Below are positions 47,384 to 55,568 of a stretch of 64,000 bases of DNA, piece after piece. The translations under genes and the position numbers were made by a program. Origin of the DNA: an uncultured Pelagibacteraceae bacterium (lineage in GTDB: Bacteria > Pseudomonadota > Alphaproteobacteria > Pelagibacterales > AG-422-B15); assembly GCA_902517885.1 (NCBI GenBank), contig CABYDZ010000001.1, positions 62,001 to 126,000 on the forward strand, given 5' to 3'. Position 1 is the stretch's first letter. Every line of letters starts with the position of its first letter. The notes beneath the pieces were generated by a model. That model made no database searches. It was not told the origin of the DNA and saw only the letters and a list, made by a program, of their open reading frames with translations.

Positions 47384-47457
47384 GCCTCCATGGTGAAATG
47401 GAATCATACGTCCTTGGTAAGGACGAGTTCCCTTGTCAGTAAAGGGTGGAGGCACCA
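47384..47457 (+). tRNA. tRNA-Thr(GGT) carried by the element
   Basis: Found by folding by eye. Acceptor GCCTCCA/TGGAGGC (7 bp), D-arm GTGA-AATGGAA-TCAT (one G-U), anticodon arm CGTCC-TTGGTAA-GGACG with anticodon GGT at 47416-47418, variable AGTT, T-arm CCCTT-GTCAGTA-AAGGG, discriminator A and encoded CCA; 74 nt, same length as the split host tRNA. The T-loop GTCAGTA is the same unusual one as in the host copy. A TATGAT box lies 16 nt upstream, with no clear -35. The terminal A of CCA is the first base of the integrase ATG. Confidence 0.85.
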
Positions 47458-48680
47458 TGCCTAAAGAAACACAGAAGTACAAAGCTCAGAAATCCAAGAT
47501 CACCGCTACGCTGGCAGACAAACTCAAACCACAGAAGAAGTCTCCACGTCCAGGAGACAAAGGACCTAGATATAACGTTAATCGACTCTGGGATACCGAT
47601 ATTAAGGGCTTTTATCTTGAGTGTGGTACTGGTGGCACCAAGACGTGGTATCTACGCTATTCAAATAAATTTCAAAGGAAACAGACCTATAAGATTGGTC
47701 GTTATCCAGCAATCACCGTACCGTCAGCCAGGAAGGAGGCTTTAATAAAGCTTGGTGAGGTAGCACAGGACATTGATATCCAGAAAGAAAAAAGACAGCA
47801 GATATCACAGGGTTCAGTTGCAGAGTTCAGTAAGAAATATCTGAAGATGCTCCCTGATTATAAATCTAAACACCGAGAGGTTTGGTGTCATGAGAAACGT
47901 ATTGTTCCATCTATTGGACACTTGAAACTGAAGGAAGTTGATAGGGAAGTCATCATGACAATGATGAAGAAATATGATCACTTGGGGGCAGACTGGGTGC
48001 GGACCAAAGTCATGCTACATAAATTCTTCAAAGAGATGATGTTAAATAAGCGGATTTCATACAATCCGGTAGCCGATATTCCTACACCTAAAGACAAGAA
48101 ATATAAGCCACGTACAGTCGTAATGACACCAGAACAGGTACTAAAGGTTAGAGAATTTTTAATTCAGGAAGTAGAAACACACCCAATACACTGTTATTAC
48201 CTGGGACTACTTCTAGCAATTGGAGCCAGACCTGGTGAGTTGATCAAAATAACTTGGGATCAAATCGATCTTAAGAATGCGACGATGGGTAACTTGTCAA
48301 TTGGGGAAGGTGCTGGAACAAAGACTGGCGATAAAGACATACCCATATCAGATGTTGCATTGAAGTATTTCAAGGAACTATACAAACATACTGGTACTTT
48401 CAAGTGGTGTTTCCCTGGACTTAATCCCACTAAACACATGTCCTCATACAGAGATTTCTACGACAAAGTTAGAGCGTATGCTGGCATAGGCAAAGTACAG
48501 ATGAGAGATTTTAGAAGAACTTTTATCACTGCTGGTGCAAAGTCCTCAGATGATATCCACGCAGTATCACAGATTGTGCAACACTCAGATATTAATATCA
48601 CTGCTAAAGTTTATGATCAGGTAGATGATAAGAGGCAACGTAAAGCGTTGAAGAAGATAAAAGGTGTGGCCTTACTATGA
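47457..48680 (+). CDS. int: Tyrosine recombinase/integrase (DUF4102 arm-binding type)
   Basis: A 407-aa site-specific recombinase from the ATG at 47457, eight codons inside the track ORF. The N-terminal DUF4102-like arm-binding domain is seen in IKGFYLECGTGGTKTWYLRYS and YKIGRYPAITVPSARKEAL. A SAM-like core-binding domain (about 105-190) follows. Catalytic domain: box I Arg in AIGARPGELIKITW, box II QMRDFRRTF (Arg where His is usual), His in VQHSDINIT and Tyr in AKVYDQ. The apparent Shine-Dalgarno GGTGGAGG is really the tRNA acceptor strand, so translation is either leaderless after tRNA processing or uses this sequence. Confidence 0.9.
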   Translation: MPKETQKYKAQKSKITATLADKLKPQKKSPRPGDKGPRYNVNRLWDTDIKGFYLECGTGGTKTWYLRYSNKFQRKQTYKIGRYPAITVPSARKEALIKLGEVAQDIDIQKEKRQQISQGSVAEFSKKYLKMLPDYKSKHREVWCHEKRIVPSIGHLKLKEVDREVIMTMMKKYDHLGADWVRTKVMLHKFFKEMMLNKRISYNPVADIPTPKDKKYKPRTVVMTPEQVLKVREFLIQEVETHPIHCYYLGLLLAIGARPGELIKITWDQIDLKNATMGNLSIGEGAGTKTGDKDIPISDVALKYFKELYKHTGTFKWCFPGLNPTKHMSSYRDFYDKVRAYAGIGKVQMRDFRRTFITAGAKSSDDIHAVSQIVQHSDINITAKVYDQVDDKRQRKALKKIKGVALL

Positions 48681-48844
48681 TCGAACTCATAATGCTTAAG
48701 ATGTGTTTTGAGAACGGTGAACTAGAGAAGTATATTGAGGAACATACAAACGTTGCCACCGTAATCTACGCCAGCTATGATGAGGAAGAAAGTACAATTG
48801 AGAGCGATAGAAAATGCTACTATATTTCTATCGAACGCTGGTGA
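48677..48844 (+). CDS. Small element protein, unknown (55 aa)
   Basis: Too short for the track. ATG at 48677 overlaps the integrase stop as ATGA. The product begins MIELIMLKMCFENGELEKY and ends CYYISIERW; acidic, soluble. The coupled start and sensible composition support a real gene; function unknown. A position directly after int is common for excisionases or small regulators, but I see no HTH. Confidence 0.6.
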   Translation: MIELIMLKMCFENGELEKYIEEHTNVATVIYASYDEEESTIESDRKCYYISIERW

Positions 48845-48848
48845 AAAT

Positions 48849-49718
48849 ATGAAACGAGTATTAGACTTCACCGTTGCAAACATTGGCCACCCAGAGAGTT
48901 TTCAAAAAACCTTGCTTGAGCCATTAGCCGTAATGGGTATTGAGTTATCTGAGATTGGTAAACACTCAGCACAATCAGCTTTTGATCACTTTGTTCATAG
49001 GTTTTATGAACTGTATGACATTCACCAATACGACCAATATCCTGAAGCCAAGAAGCTCGATCAGTTTGACAAGAAGATTGAAAGCTTGTGGAAAGTTGTA
49101 GCTGAAGAAAATCGACGAGATCTTGAGGCTATGCAAGAGCTAGAGAAAGCTTTATTGAAAGCTCAGGACGAGATAAGAAAAATGAAACGTCACCGTGAAG
49201 AAAACCCAAAGAGTGATACTGTATATCCTCCAGGTGTAGTTATGCTTTGTCAGCATTTAATACTTTACTGGGATGACTGGATGCGGAACTTTATGGTGAA
49301 ACATAAACCAGGGGCATCAGTTAAAAGTTACTTCTATCAAATTGATAACCAGATGACCTTCGAATTACAAAAACATCTTCTTGAAGGCGTGGATGTTAAT
49401 AGTAATCCTGGCGGAGCATTTATACAGAGAGCATTTTATAATTACTGGGGTATTGATTTTACAACAGCCCAAATGAAAACCCTGATCCTGAAAGCGTGGG
49501 AGAGTAAACCCACCAAAGACGAATTAAATATTAAGCCACACATACCGTTAGATATTTGGTTGAGACACCAGAATTTAAGTATGGATCAAGTGGTAGAGGA
49601 AGAAGTAGCTGGTAGTTTTAAGTTGCAGCAGTTTTCAGCATCAAATGAATATATGGCATCACTGCAAGAGACTATCGATAACCTCCGAAAGTGGAGAGAA
49701 GAAAAAAATAAGAAGTAG
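48849..49718 (+). CDS. Hypothetical element protein with coiled-coil
   Basis: About 289 aa from the ATG at 48849 (MKRVLDFTVANIGHPESF), 4 nt after the preceding small gene; the track start at 48777 would overlap that gene by 68 nt. Mostly helical. Residues about 80-125 (FDKKIESLWKVVAEENRRDLEAMQELEKALLKAQDEI) form a probable coiled coil, and the C terminus (MASLQETIDNLRKWREEKNKK) another. No family recognised. Confidence 0.68.
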   Translation: MKRVLDFTVANIGHPESFQKTLLEPLAVMGIELSEIGKHSAQSAFDHFVHRFYELYDIHQYDQYPEAKKLDQFDKKIESLWKVVAEENRRDLEAMQELEKALLKAQDEIRKMKRHREENPKSDTVYPPGVVMLCQHLILYWDDWMRNFMVKHKPGASVKSYFYQIDNQMTFELQKHLLEGVDVNSNPGGAFIQRAFYNYWGIDFTTAQMKTLILKAWESKPTKDELNIKPHIPLDIWLRHQNLSMDQVVEEEVAGSFKLQQFSASNEYMASLQETIDNLRKWREEKNKK

Positions 49719-49805
49719 ATCCAGAAATTATCCAGTCAACTTTTTGACCGCATAAAAACAGTTAGTAAAGTTGTTAGTGTTTCACGAGTATTCTATCTAT
49801 AGAGT

Positions 49806-50153
49806 ATGGAAAACAAAACACCAGAACTTGATATTGATGTTTATGCTCTCATCCCTGAGCTACTCGACCTAGAACAAATTCATCATTTGTACGGGCTGGC
49901 ACCAGGTACGATTAGAAGAGAGAGATGGCAACAAAAACTAATTAAAGAACGAAAAATTAAAGCTGAGGATGTAAAGAAAATTAATACCTCAGGTTTTGGC
50001 TTTTTGTATGAACCTGTCCTTATGTACGGGAAACTTTATTACAGACGAAAAGACGTAGAGCATTTCATAAAGACCTGCCAAGAAAAATCACCAATGGAAC
50101 AACTGCGACTTGCATCAATAGCTGGCAGAGCGCGCGAAGGTAAGAGTGTATGA
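49806..50153 (+). CDS. Small DNA-binding protein (excisionase/HTH-like)
   Basis: A 115-aa protein with an N-terminal helix-turn-helix-like segment (LDLEQIHHLYGLAPGTIRRERWQQKLIKE) and a later YYRRKDVEHFIKTCQE that resembles the wing region of MerR-like/HTH_17 excisionases. Basic. First gene of the long 4-bp-overlap chain, after an 87-nt gap with likely promoter. Candidate Xis or replication-module regulator. Confidence 0.62.
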   Translation: MENKTPELDIDVYALIPELLDLEQIHHLYGLAPGTIRRERWQQKLIKERKIKAEDVKKINTSGFGFLYEPVLMYGKLYYRRKDVEHFIKTCQEKSPMEQLRLASIAGRAREGKSV

Positions 50154-50725
50154 TTGATAAAGCTATACGATTAGAGCGGGAACTAAAACGAAGTGGAAAG
50201 ATTGATAAAAATTTATCTAAAATCTCAACTGATGAATTTCCAGAAAAAGTTTTTCCAAAGATTGAACGCGGCCCCGAGGCATATAACGCCAGTCTTATTG
50301 ATTTAATCGACAACATACGCAGCACTACACCTGGACCAGAGGGTAAACAATTTGTGCTACCTAAATATACAGACGTGCCAACACAGAAAATTAAACATTT
50401 TAAACCTCCAACGACCGCAGAGATTTTGAGAATGTTCAATGATAATTTTACCTTAGGTGGCACTAACGACTTTGAAGAATTTAAAACAAAACTATTCAAT
50501 CGAGAATATAACGACCTAGAAATCGACCTTACAGACTACCTCGATTATGTGTTTGATGGTGAGGAAATGTCCATCAAAGAAGCTCATGAATTTGGTAATA
50601 GAAAATATGAGGACCTAGATGTTAAAGGCAGTTTATTTAAAACAATCGAAGATAGAACTGAATATAACATCGGTCTTGGCGCATTATTTCAAGAAGAAAT
50701 GAATGATCGGAGAGCAGGTTTATGA
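50150..50725 (+). CDS. Hypothetical element protein
   Basis: A 191-aa soluble protein, ATGA-coupled at both ends. N terminus charged (IRLERELKRSGKIDKNLSKI), proline-rich middle, acidic C-terminal half (NDLEIDLTDYLDYVFDGEEM). No domain recognised. Co-expression with the PrimPol suggests a replication or packaging helper, but this is guesswork. Confidence 0.62.
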   Translation: MIDKAIRLERELKRSGKIDKNLSKISTDEFPEKVFPKIERGPEAYNASLIDLIDNIRSTTPGPEGKQFVLPKYTDVPTQKIKHFKPPTTAEILRMFNDNFTLGGTNDFEEFKTKLFNREYNDLEIDLTDYLDYVFDGEEMSIKEAHEFGNRKYEDLDVKGSLFKTIEDRTEYNIGLGALFQEEMNDRRAGL

Positions 50726-50916
50726 GAATAGACGATCTTCTTCTAGACGAACTTATCCGCCTGCATGATATCGCAAGAGAGAATGGCTACAAAGGCGACT
50801 ACCTACAATTCAAAAAAGATCTAGAGCGAAACCCAGAGTTTCTCTTCCCTCCAAGTGCAGGACCAGATTTTGCAGGTGGTGGTCTTGTAAGTTTATTTAG
50901 AAGGCTAGCAGTATGA
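50722..50916 (+). CDS. Very small element protein
   Basis: 64 aa: a charged helical part (LLDELIRLHDIARENGYKGDYLQFKKDLE) and a glycine-rich tail PDFAGGGLVSLFRRLAV. ATGA overlaps on both sides support translation. The FAGGGLVSL tail resembles short tails in some marine phage proteins, which is only an impression. Confidence 0.58.
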   Translation: MRIDDLLLDELIRLHDIARENGYKGDYLQFKKDLERNPEFLFPPSAGPDFAGGGLVSLFRRLAV

Positions 50917-51509
50917 GCAAAGAAAAATATATATTTCAATTTTCAAAACTTACCTCAGAACGAATGAGGGATGAACTGCTTAAGATGACACCACCAAAAC
51001 AAACCAGAACGCCTTACATAAGATCATCAGTGCTGGTGGCTGAAGAGTTATTAACAAATCCTTACCCAAACAAAGATATTGAAATCATCATTGATTGCAC
51101 TGGTGAAAGTGTATGGGTATTTGATCATGCTCATCAGATCACACATGAATACAAAAAACATCTATCTCACTACCATACACAGGAAGGCACAATACTGCCT
51201 ATATACAGCCAGCTAAAAGACAAAATAAAGCAGCACTTGTTAGATGTAGTAAACAAATATGAGGATATGGAAAACGAAGTGCCAGATCTTGTTATAAACA
51301 ATGGACAGATAAGTTTTAATTGTAGTGAAGGTTATTTCTGGGATGCCGAAGAAATGCAAGTTTCAATAGAAGATTATATTCCATGCCTTCTAACTCCCAA
51401 TGAGGCAATCCTGAGTGCAGCTGCATTAGAAAATATTGGTAATGGAGACATTCGCGCTGGCGGGATGGCAGTACAGATGCTTAATACAACAGCGAGAGTT
51501 GAACTATGA
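50913..51509 (+). CDS. Hypothetical element protein
   Basis: A 198-aa soluble protein (FQFSKLTSERMRDELLKMTPP, then KDIEIIIDCTGESVWVFDHAHQI and later NGQISFNCSEGYFWDAEEM). Alternating beta strands and helices, one AHQITHEYKKHLSHYH histidine cluster. No family recognised. ATGA-coupled to both neighbours. Confidence 0.6.
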   Translation: MSKEKYIFQFSKLTSERMRDELLKMTPPKQTRTPYIRSSVLVAEELLTNPYPNKDIEIIIDCTGESVWVFDHAHQITHEYKKHLSHYHTQEGTILPIYSQLKDKIKQHLLDVVNKYEDMENEVPDLVINNGQISFNCSEGYFWDAEEMQVSIEDYIPCLLTPNEAILSAAALENIGNGDIRAGGMAVQMLNTTARVEL

Positions 51510-51823
51510 GTTATCCGTTCGATCCATTCATAAGCCCCGTTCCAATATCCTTGAAGCCCTCTAAGACAAACAAAAAACCAGTAATAAAGAAAATAGAACC
51601 ACGTGCAACGAAGGTCATACAAACACCTGATCCTTTAAAACAAAAGCTAATGGAGGGTAAACCTTTAATACAAAAGCTACTGAGAGCAAAAGAGATTGAT
51701 GCAAAGCTCACGATGAAACGGAAACATAATCAAAAAGATGGTGAGTATTTTGCACTGCTAGAAGAATTTCACACCAATAGCAAAGACATAGAGATTGAAA
51801 GCTATAAGGGAGAAAAAAAATGA
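51506..51823 (+). CDS. Small basic element protein
   Basis: A 105-aa very basic protein, proline- and lysine-rich at the N terminus (SLKPSKTNKKPVIKKIEPR), then helical. Possibly nucleic-acid binding. ATGA-coupled to both neighbours. Confidence 0.58.
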   Translation: MSYPFDPFISPVPISLKPSKTNKKPVIKKIEPRATKVIQTPDPLKQKLMEGKPLIQKLLRAKEIDAKLTMKRKHNQKDGEYFALLEEFHTNSKDIEIESYKGEKK

Positions 51824-52077
51824 CAATTAAAGAAATGCCAAGTGTATTAGAGGATATTGAGAAGAAGTTTTATACGGCTACGGTCACTAAGATCAGATCT
51901 ACAGCAACTAAAGGTGATTTTAAAAATGCATTTAAGTTTATTAACCGTGCTGAGTTGGCAGATGGGATCAAACGTAAACTTTTTGCTGAGGTACAAAAAC
52001 TTCAAATTATGCATGGCATGCCACATAACGAGTTAGACGACAATCCCTATATGGAGACTAGTGAATGGAAGAATTAA
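51820..52077 (+). CDS. Small helical element protein
   Basis: An 85-aa mainly helical protein (MPSVLEDIEKKFYTATVTKIRSTATKGDFKNAFKFINR). ATGA-coupled upstream; its 3' end overlaps the next gene by 13 bp. Function not recognised. Confidence 0.57.
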   Translation: MTIKEMPSVLEDIEKKFYTATVTKIRSTATKGDFKNAFKFINRAELADGIKRKLFAEVQKLQIMHGMPHNELDDNPYMETSEWKN

Positions 52078-52433
52078 TAACGATAGAAGGTAGAAAATAT
52101 CATAAGGCTTATTTAGAGCACTGTCTTAAAAATGATTTATGGATTGGTTTTGCAAGACAGAGGACAGAAAATTCAACATACGACGAAACTTATACCGCAG
52201 TTAAACAATGGTTGATCCCATTGATAACTGAGGACAGCAATTTTACAAAGGGAGCACTGATGAAGTATGCACGAGAGAACTATAAAGGCCCTTGTGCTTA
52301 CAAAGACGTGGGTAAAGTTGTGAGTAGGATTGTCAGTGATGAATGCACCAGCAGATTTGGGTTGTGGTGCAAAGAAACTACTAAATTAAAAATACGTATG
52401 AGAGTGAAACATGGAAAGTCAAACACAATCTAG
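52065..52433 (+). CDS. Hypothetical element protein before the primase-helicase
   Basis: A 122-aa protein with an aromatic middle (WIGFARQRTENSTYDETYTAVKQWLIPLI) and a basic C terminus (TTKLKIRMRVKHGK). The KDVGKVVSRIVSDECTSRFG part may be a winged helix. Overlaps the upstream gene by 13 bp and the PrimPol gene by 23 bp, so it is probably produced with the replicase. Confidence 0.58.
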   Translation: MEELITIEGRKYHKAYLEHCLKNDLWIGFARQRTENSTYDETYTAVKQWLIPLITEDSNFTKGALMKYARENYKGPCAYKDVGKVVSRIVSDECTSRFGLWCKETTKLKIRMRVKHGKSNTI

Positions 52434-54840
52434 ACAATTTGAAAAACTATTTGAAGGAAAGAAGAAGAGCCACGGTTATCTAAAAGGGATGAGGTGGGAC
52501 GATATAGATGCGGACGGTAAGTGTAGTAAAGACGCCCGGACCAGACACAGACCGCCCAACTTTCATAATCATTTAAACGGTATAGAAAAGATTGGGATCA
52601 TACCGTTTGTATCTAGTGATAGATGTAAATGGGGTGCTGTTGATGTAGATGAATACAGCAATCTTGATCACAAAAAATTAGTAAACAAACTCAGAGATAA
52701 AAAAATTCCTGGTGTAGTCACCAGATCAACAAACGGGGGAGCACATATATGGTTCTTCTTTGACAAACCTGTGCCCAGTCACCTGCTAGTGAGCAGACTA
52801 AGAGGTGTTAGATGTGAACTAGGTATGAACCCGAAGGGTGAAGTGTTTCCAAAACAAACAGCCTTGGGGCCAGGTGATACCGGCAATTATTTATTCCTGC
52901 CTTACTTTCCTAAAAAGATTGATACGGCAAACAAACAATTTGTTGATGGATGTGACACCTATTGCATCACTGAAGAGGGCAAAGAGTTAAGTCTTGAAGA
53001 GTTTGAAGATTACGCAACAGCTTATGTCAGCAATAAGTTAAACGATATGAAGGTGGATGGATGGATTGATAATGGAGAAGAATACACTCAAAGTGAGTCC
53101 GTTGATCCCGAGGATGTTGAGGAAGGGTTAGAGGATGCACCGTCCTGTGTGCAGTTTTGTTCTAGTCAAATAACTAAAGCCGGTAAAGGTAGAGATGTTT
53201 TTATGTATGCTTACACCCTCTATAAACTGAAAAAGAATGGCGTTGTATCAATCAACGATATGAAGTGGTTGAACAAAAAATATGATCCTCCGCTGGCAGA
53301 CGATGATCTAACAAGAATACATAAACAGGTGCATAAAAATAAAAAGCAGCAATATAATTGTGAGGCAGTTAAACCTTACTACTGCAATAAAGAAACTTGT
53401 CGTTTACAGAAATATGGTATCGGTAGCGGTGGCGGAGACAGCTATTTTGATAATTGGTTGTATGTAAAATATCCACCACAGGTGGTGAAGTTGAAACCGG
53501 AACCAAAAGTTTACAAAACATTCGAAGCCAAAGAAGTGATGCTGGTAGAGCGTGGAATGATCCAGGTTAGTGCAAAAAGTACAATTCACCCAGGACACTT
53601 ATATCTTGATAAAATTGCCAGACACAATGCGGTGGACTACTTGGAGTGGCATCCTGCTAAGCCAGAGATTTTTCATACAAGGGTTAAAAACGGAACTGTC
53701 AAAGTGTTTAATAACTTTGTCCCAACAAATGTAGAGCCCGTTGAAGGTGATACAGCACAGTGGGAGGACTACTTAGACACTAGATTTAAACACCCAGAAT
53801 ATAGAAAATGGTTTGAAGATTTCTGGGCTCACAAAATACAAAAGCCTGAAGTCAGAATAATGTCAAATATATTATTAATCAGTGATTGGGGTGGCACTGG
53901 TAAGTCTCTTATTGGTGAAACAATGGAAGAATTATTTGGCGTACACAACACAGCAAACATAAGTTTAGATGCGATGGAGAGTGGTTGGGCTGATGTTGTT
54001 ATGAACAAACTACTGATCACAGTAGAAGAGATTTATGACACAGGACAGCACAGAGCAAAAATTGCATCAATAATAAAAAGATTAACAACAATCAAAAATG
54101 AATATGGAAATATGAAATATGGAAAGTTTCAACAGGCGGAAGTTTATGGATCTCTATATTTTCAATCAAACTCTAGGTCAGCAATCACAGTTAAGAAACA
54201 GGACCGTCGCCCGGGTATTTATAAATTGGATAACGATAAAGAGGAATTAATGGAGCAAAACAATAAGGAAGGCGACCTATTGAAAGAATGGTTGGATGAA
54301 GAGGATGGTTATGGAAAATTACTGCATCGTCTTTTAACTCGAGATGTATCGGACTTCTCACCTACTGCTGTGCCGCCACAAACAGAGGCAAAAAAGATGA
54401 TGGTTGCCAACACAGCAGGATTTAAATACGCAAAAATTATGACAGCTTGGAATGACAGGATGTTTCCATTTACTTCACAATCAAAGGTCTATTGTCCAAG
54501 ATGGATAGCACATTTACTCAAATGTGATCCCGAGGAAGTAGAGGCATTATTTGTTGATCAACTTGGTTGTCAGAGACTTGGCAGAGTGCAGAATGTGGAC
54601 TTTGTGATCTATGACAGAAACAACAACAATAAGCCGTTCCAGGTGGACTCAACACGAACTGAAGTCATTCTTTACACAAATGATCCCGATTTAATTGCTA
54701 ACAAAGAAACTATGAAGCCAAAACATTGGATGGAATACTACCTGCACCCAATACAACACGGAGGTAAAAACTATTATGGACAAGATGACAGGGTAAATGT
54801 GAATCTTTTAGAGGTGCTTAACACGGATAACACGGATTGA
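52411..54840 (+). CDS. Primase-polymerase / SF3-like helicase replication protein
   Basis: An 809-aa replicase. N-terminal archaeo-eukaryotic primase-like domain: catalytic Asp pair in WGAVDVDEY (residues 78, 80), STNGGAHIWFFFDKP, then EVFPKQ and GNYLFLPYFP. A Cys cluster (CEAVKPYYCNKETC) in the middle is a possible zinc site. C-terminal D5/SF3-type ATPase: Walker A SDWGGTGKSLIGE at about 491, Walker B KLLITVEEI at about 533, and sensor-like FQSNSRSAI. This organisation drives self-primed replication of plasmids, viruses and satellites, and suggests the excised element replicates. Confidence 0.88.
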   Translation: MESQTQSRQFEKLFEGKKKSHGYLKGMRWDDIDADGKCSKDARTRHRPPNFHNHLNGIEKIGIIPFVSSDRCKWGAVDVDEYSNLDHKKLVNKLRDKKIPGVVTRSTNGGAHIWFFFDKPVPSHLLVSRLRGVRCELGMNPKGEVFPKQTALGPGDTGNYLFLPYFPKKIDTANKQFVDGCDTYCITEEGKELSLEEFEDYATAYVSNKLNDMKVDGWIDNGEEYTQSESVDPEDVEEGLEDAPSCVQFCSSQITKAGKGRDVFMYAYTLYKLKKNGVVSINDMKWLNKKYDPPLADDDLTRIHKQVHKNKKQQYNCEAVKPYYCNKETCRLQKYGIGSGGGDSYFDNWLYVKYPPQVVKLKPEPKVYKTFEAKEVMLVERGMIQVSAKSTIHPGHLYLDKIARHNAVDYLEWHPAKPEIFHTRVKNGTVKVFNNFVPTNVEPVEGDTAQWEDYLDTRFKHPEYRKWFEDFWAHKIQKPEVRIMSNILLISDWGGTGKSLIGETMEELFGVHNTANISLDAMESGWADVVMNKLLITVEEIYDTGQHRAKIASIIKRLTTIKNEYGNMKYGKFQQAEVYGSLYFQSNSRSAITVKKQDRRPGIYKLDNDKEELMEQNNKEGDLLKEWLDEEDGYGKLLHRLLTRDVSDFSPTAVPPQTEAKKMMVANTAGFKYAKIMTAWNDRMFPFTSQSKVYCPRWIAHLLKCDPEEVEALFVDQLGCQRLGRVQNVDFVIYDRNNNNKPFQVDSTRTEVILYTNDPDLIANKETMKPKHWMEYYLHPIQHGGKNYYGQDDRVNVNLLEVLNTDNTD

Positions 54841-54986
54841 GACCACCAGACTGCCAAAGACTAAGCCGGACACACAGCCACGGGCCAAAAGAAATCTCTT
54901 TTTATGTATGTGATGCTTGTTAAGCGTGTGAATTGGTGTGTACCAACGGGCTGATGAAGTTAATTGCTTGTTAAGCATGTTAAGCG
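54814..54986. repeat. GCTTGTTAAGC repeat cluster after the replicase gene
   Basis: GCTTGTTAAGC occurs at 54915 and 54966, a further GTTAAGCG at 54979, and the inverse GTGCTTAACAC at 54814. The full unit is an inverted repeat (GCTT/AAGC). Lying next to a PrimPol gene and before an HTH gene, they may be replication iterons or operators for the downstream HTH protein. Confidence 0.5.
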
Positions 54987-55042
54987 TCCAAGAAACTATA
55001 GTGAGGATTCACAGTAATATACAAATATGTTATGCTGCTGAT

Positions 55043-55537
55043 ATGGAAGATCTCTACCCATACACACAACTAGAATATGCAAAATTGCTTGGTTTATCTA
55101 AGGCAGGACTAATATCGAGAAGAAAAACTGGGAAGTTAGAAGGGCAATATATCGTAAAAGATAAATGTTATTACTATGCGCGCCTGCGTCCAGATCAAGT
55201 AAAACCCACACCTAAAACACACACCAAACCACGCAGACGGGGCGCTCACAATTCAGGGTCCGCGCTCCATTATCCAAACCAGGCTTTTAAAGAGCATAAC
55301 GAAGTGAAGATGTTGGCAAAGATAAGATCAAACCTGGATCAAGAAACGTTGGATTTGATCCCTGAGGCAGTAGAGATAGCAAAGCAGAAACGGCAAGATA
55401 GGATTAAAGAGACTATTAAATCTATCGATCAACCTACAAAGCAATATTCGACAGGATTATATAATCCAAAACATGTTACGCCAAGCTGGCGACCATTAGG
55501 TGTTAAGCGTATTGCACGAAACTATAAATATTATTAA
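55043..55537 (+). CDS. HTH protein of the element (excisionase/regulator-like)
   Basis: About 164 aa from the ATG at 55043; the track start at 54938 runs through the GCTTGTTAAGC repeats. N-terminal HTH (YTQLEYAKLLGLSKAGLISRR, then a YIVKDKCYYY wing) of the excisionase/MerR-like type, then a basic linker (KTHTKPRRRGAHNSG) and a helical C terminus. Plausible reader of the repeats just upstream. No exact family. Confidence 0.62.
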   Translation: MEDLYPYTQLEYAKLLGLSKAGLISRRKTGKLEGQYIVKDKCYYYARLRPDQVKPTPKTHTKPRRRGAHNSGSALHYPNQAFKEHNEVKMLAKIRSNLDQETLDLIPEAVEIAKQKRQDRIKETIKSIDQPTKQYSTGLYNPKHVTPSWRPLGVKRIARNYKYY

Positions 55538-55568
55538 ATATAACGGTATTCGCTCTCAAACGAATAAA

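Noticed and set aside
47383-47454. TGCCTCCA/TGGAGGCA inverted repeat plus an inner hairpin as a translational attenuator
   Set aside because: On folding the whole stretch it is a complete tRNA (acceptor stem plus anticodon arm), so the attenuator label is not needed.
47444-47456. GGTGGAGG as an ordinary Shine-Dalgarno for the integrase
   Set aside because: These bases form the 3' acceptor strand of the element tRNA. They may still act as a ribosome site in unprocessed RNA, but they are explained by the tRNA.
47180-47464. 94-aa plus-strand ORF at the left end of the element
   Set aside because: It runs through the arm repeats and the whole element tRNA-Thr; composition is not protein-like.
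48777-48848. Upstream ATG start for the 313-aa ORF
   Set aside because: It overlaps most of the coupled 55-aa gene; the ATG at 48849 follows that gene's stop by 4 nt.
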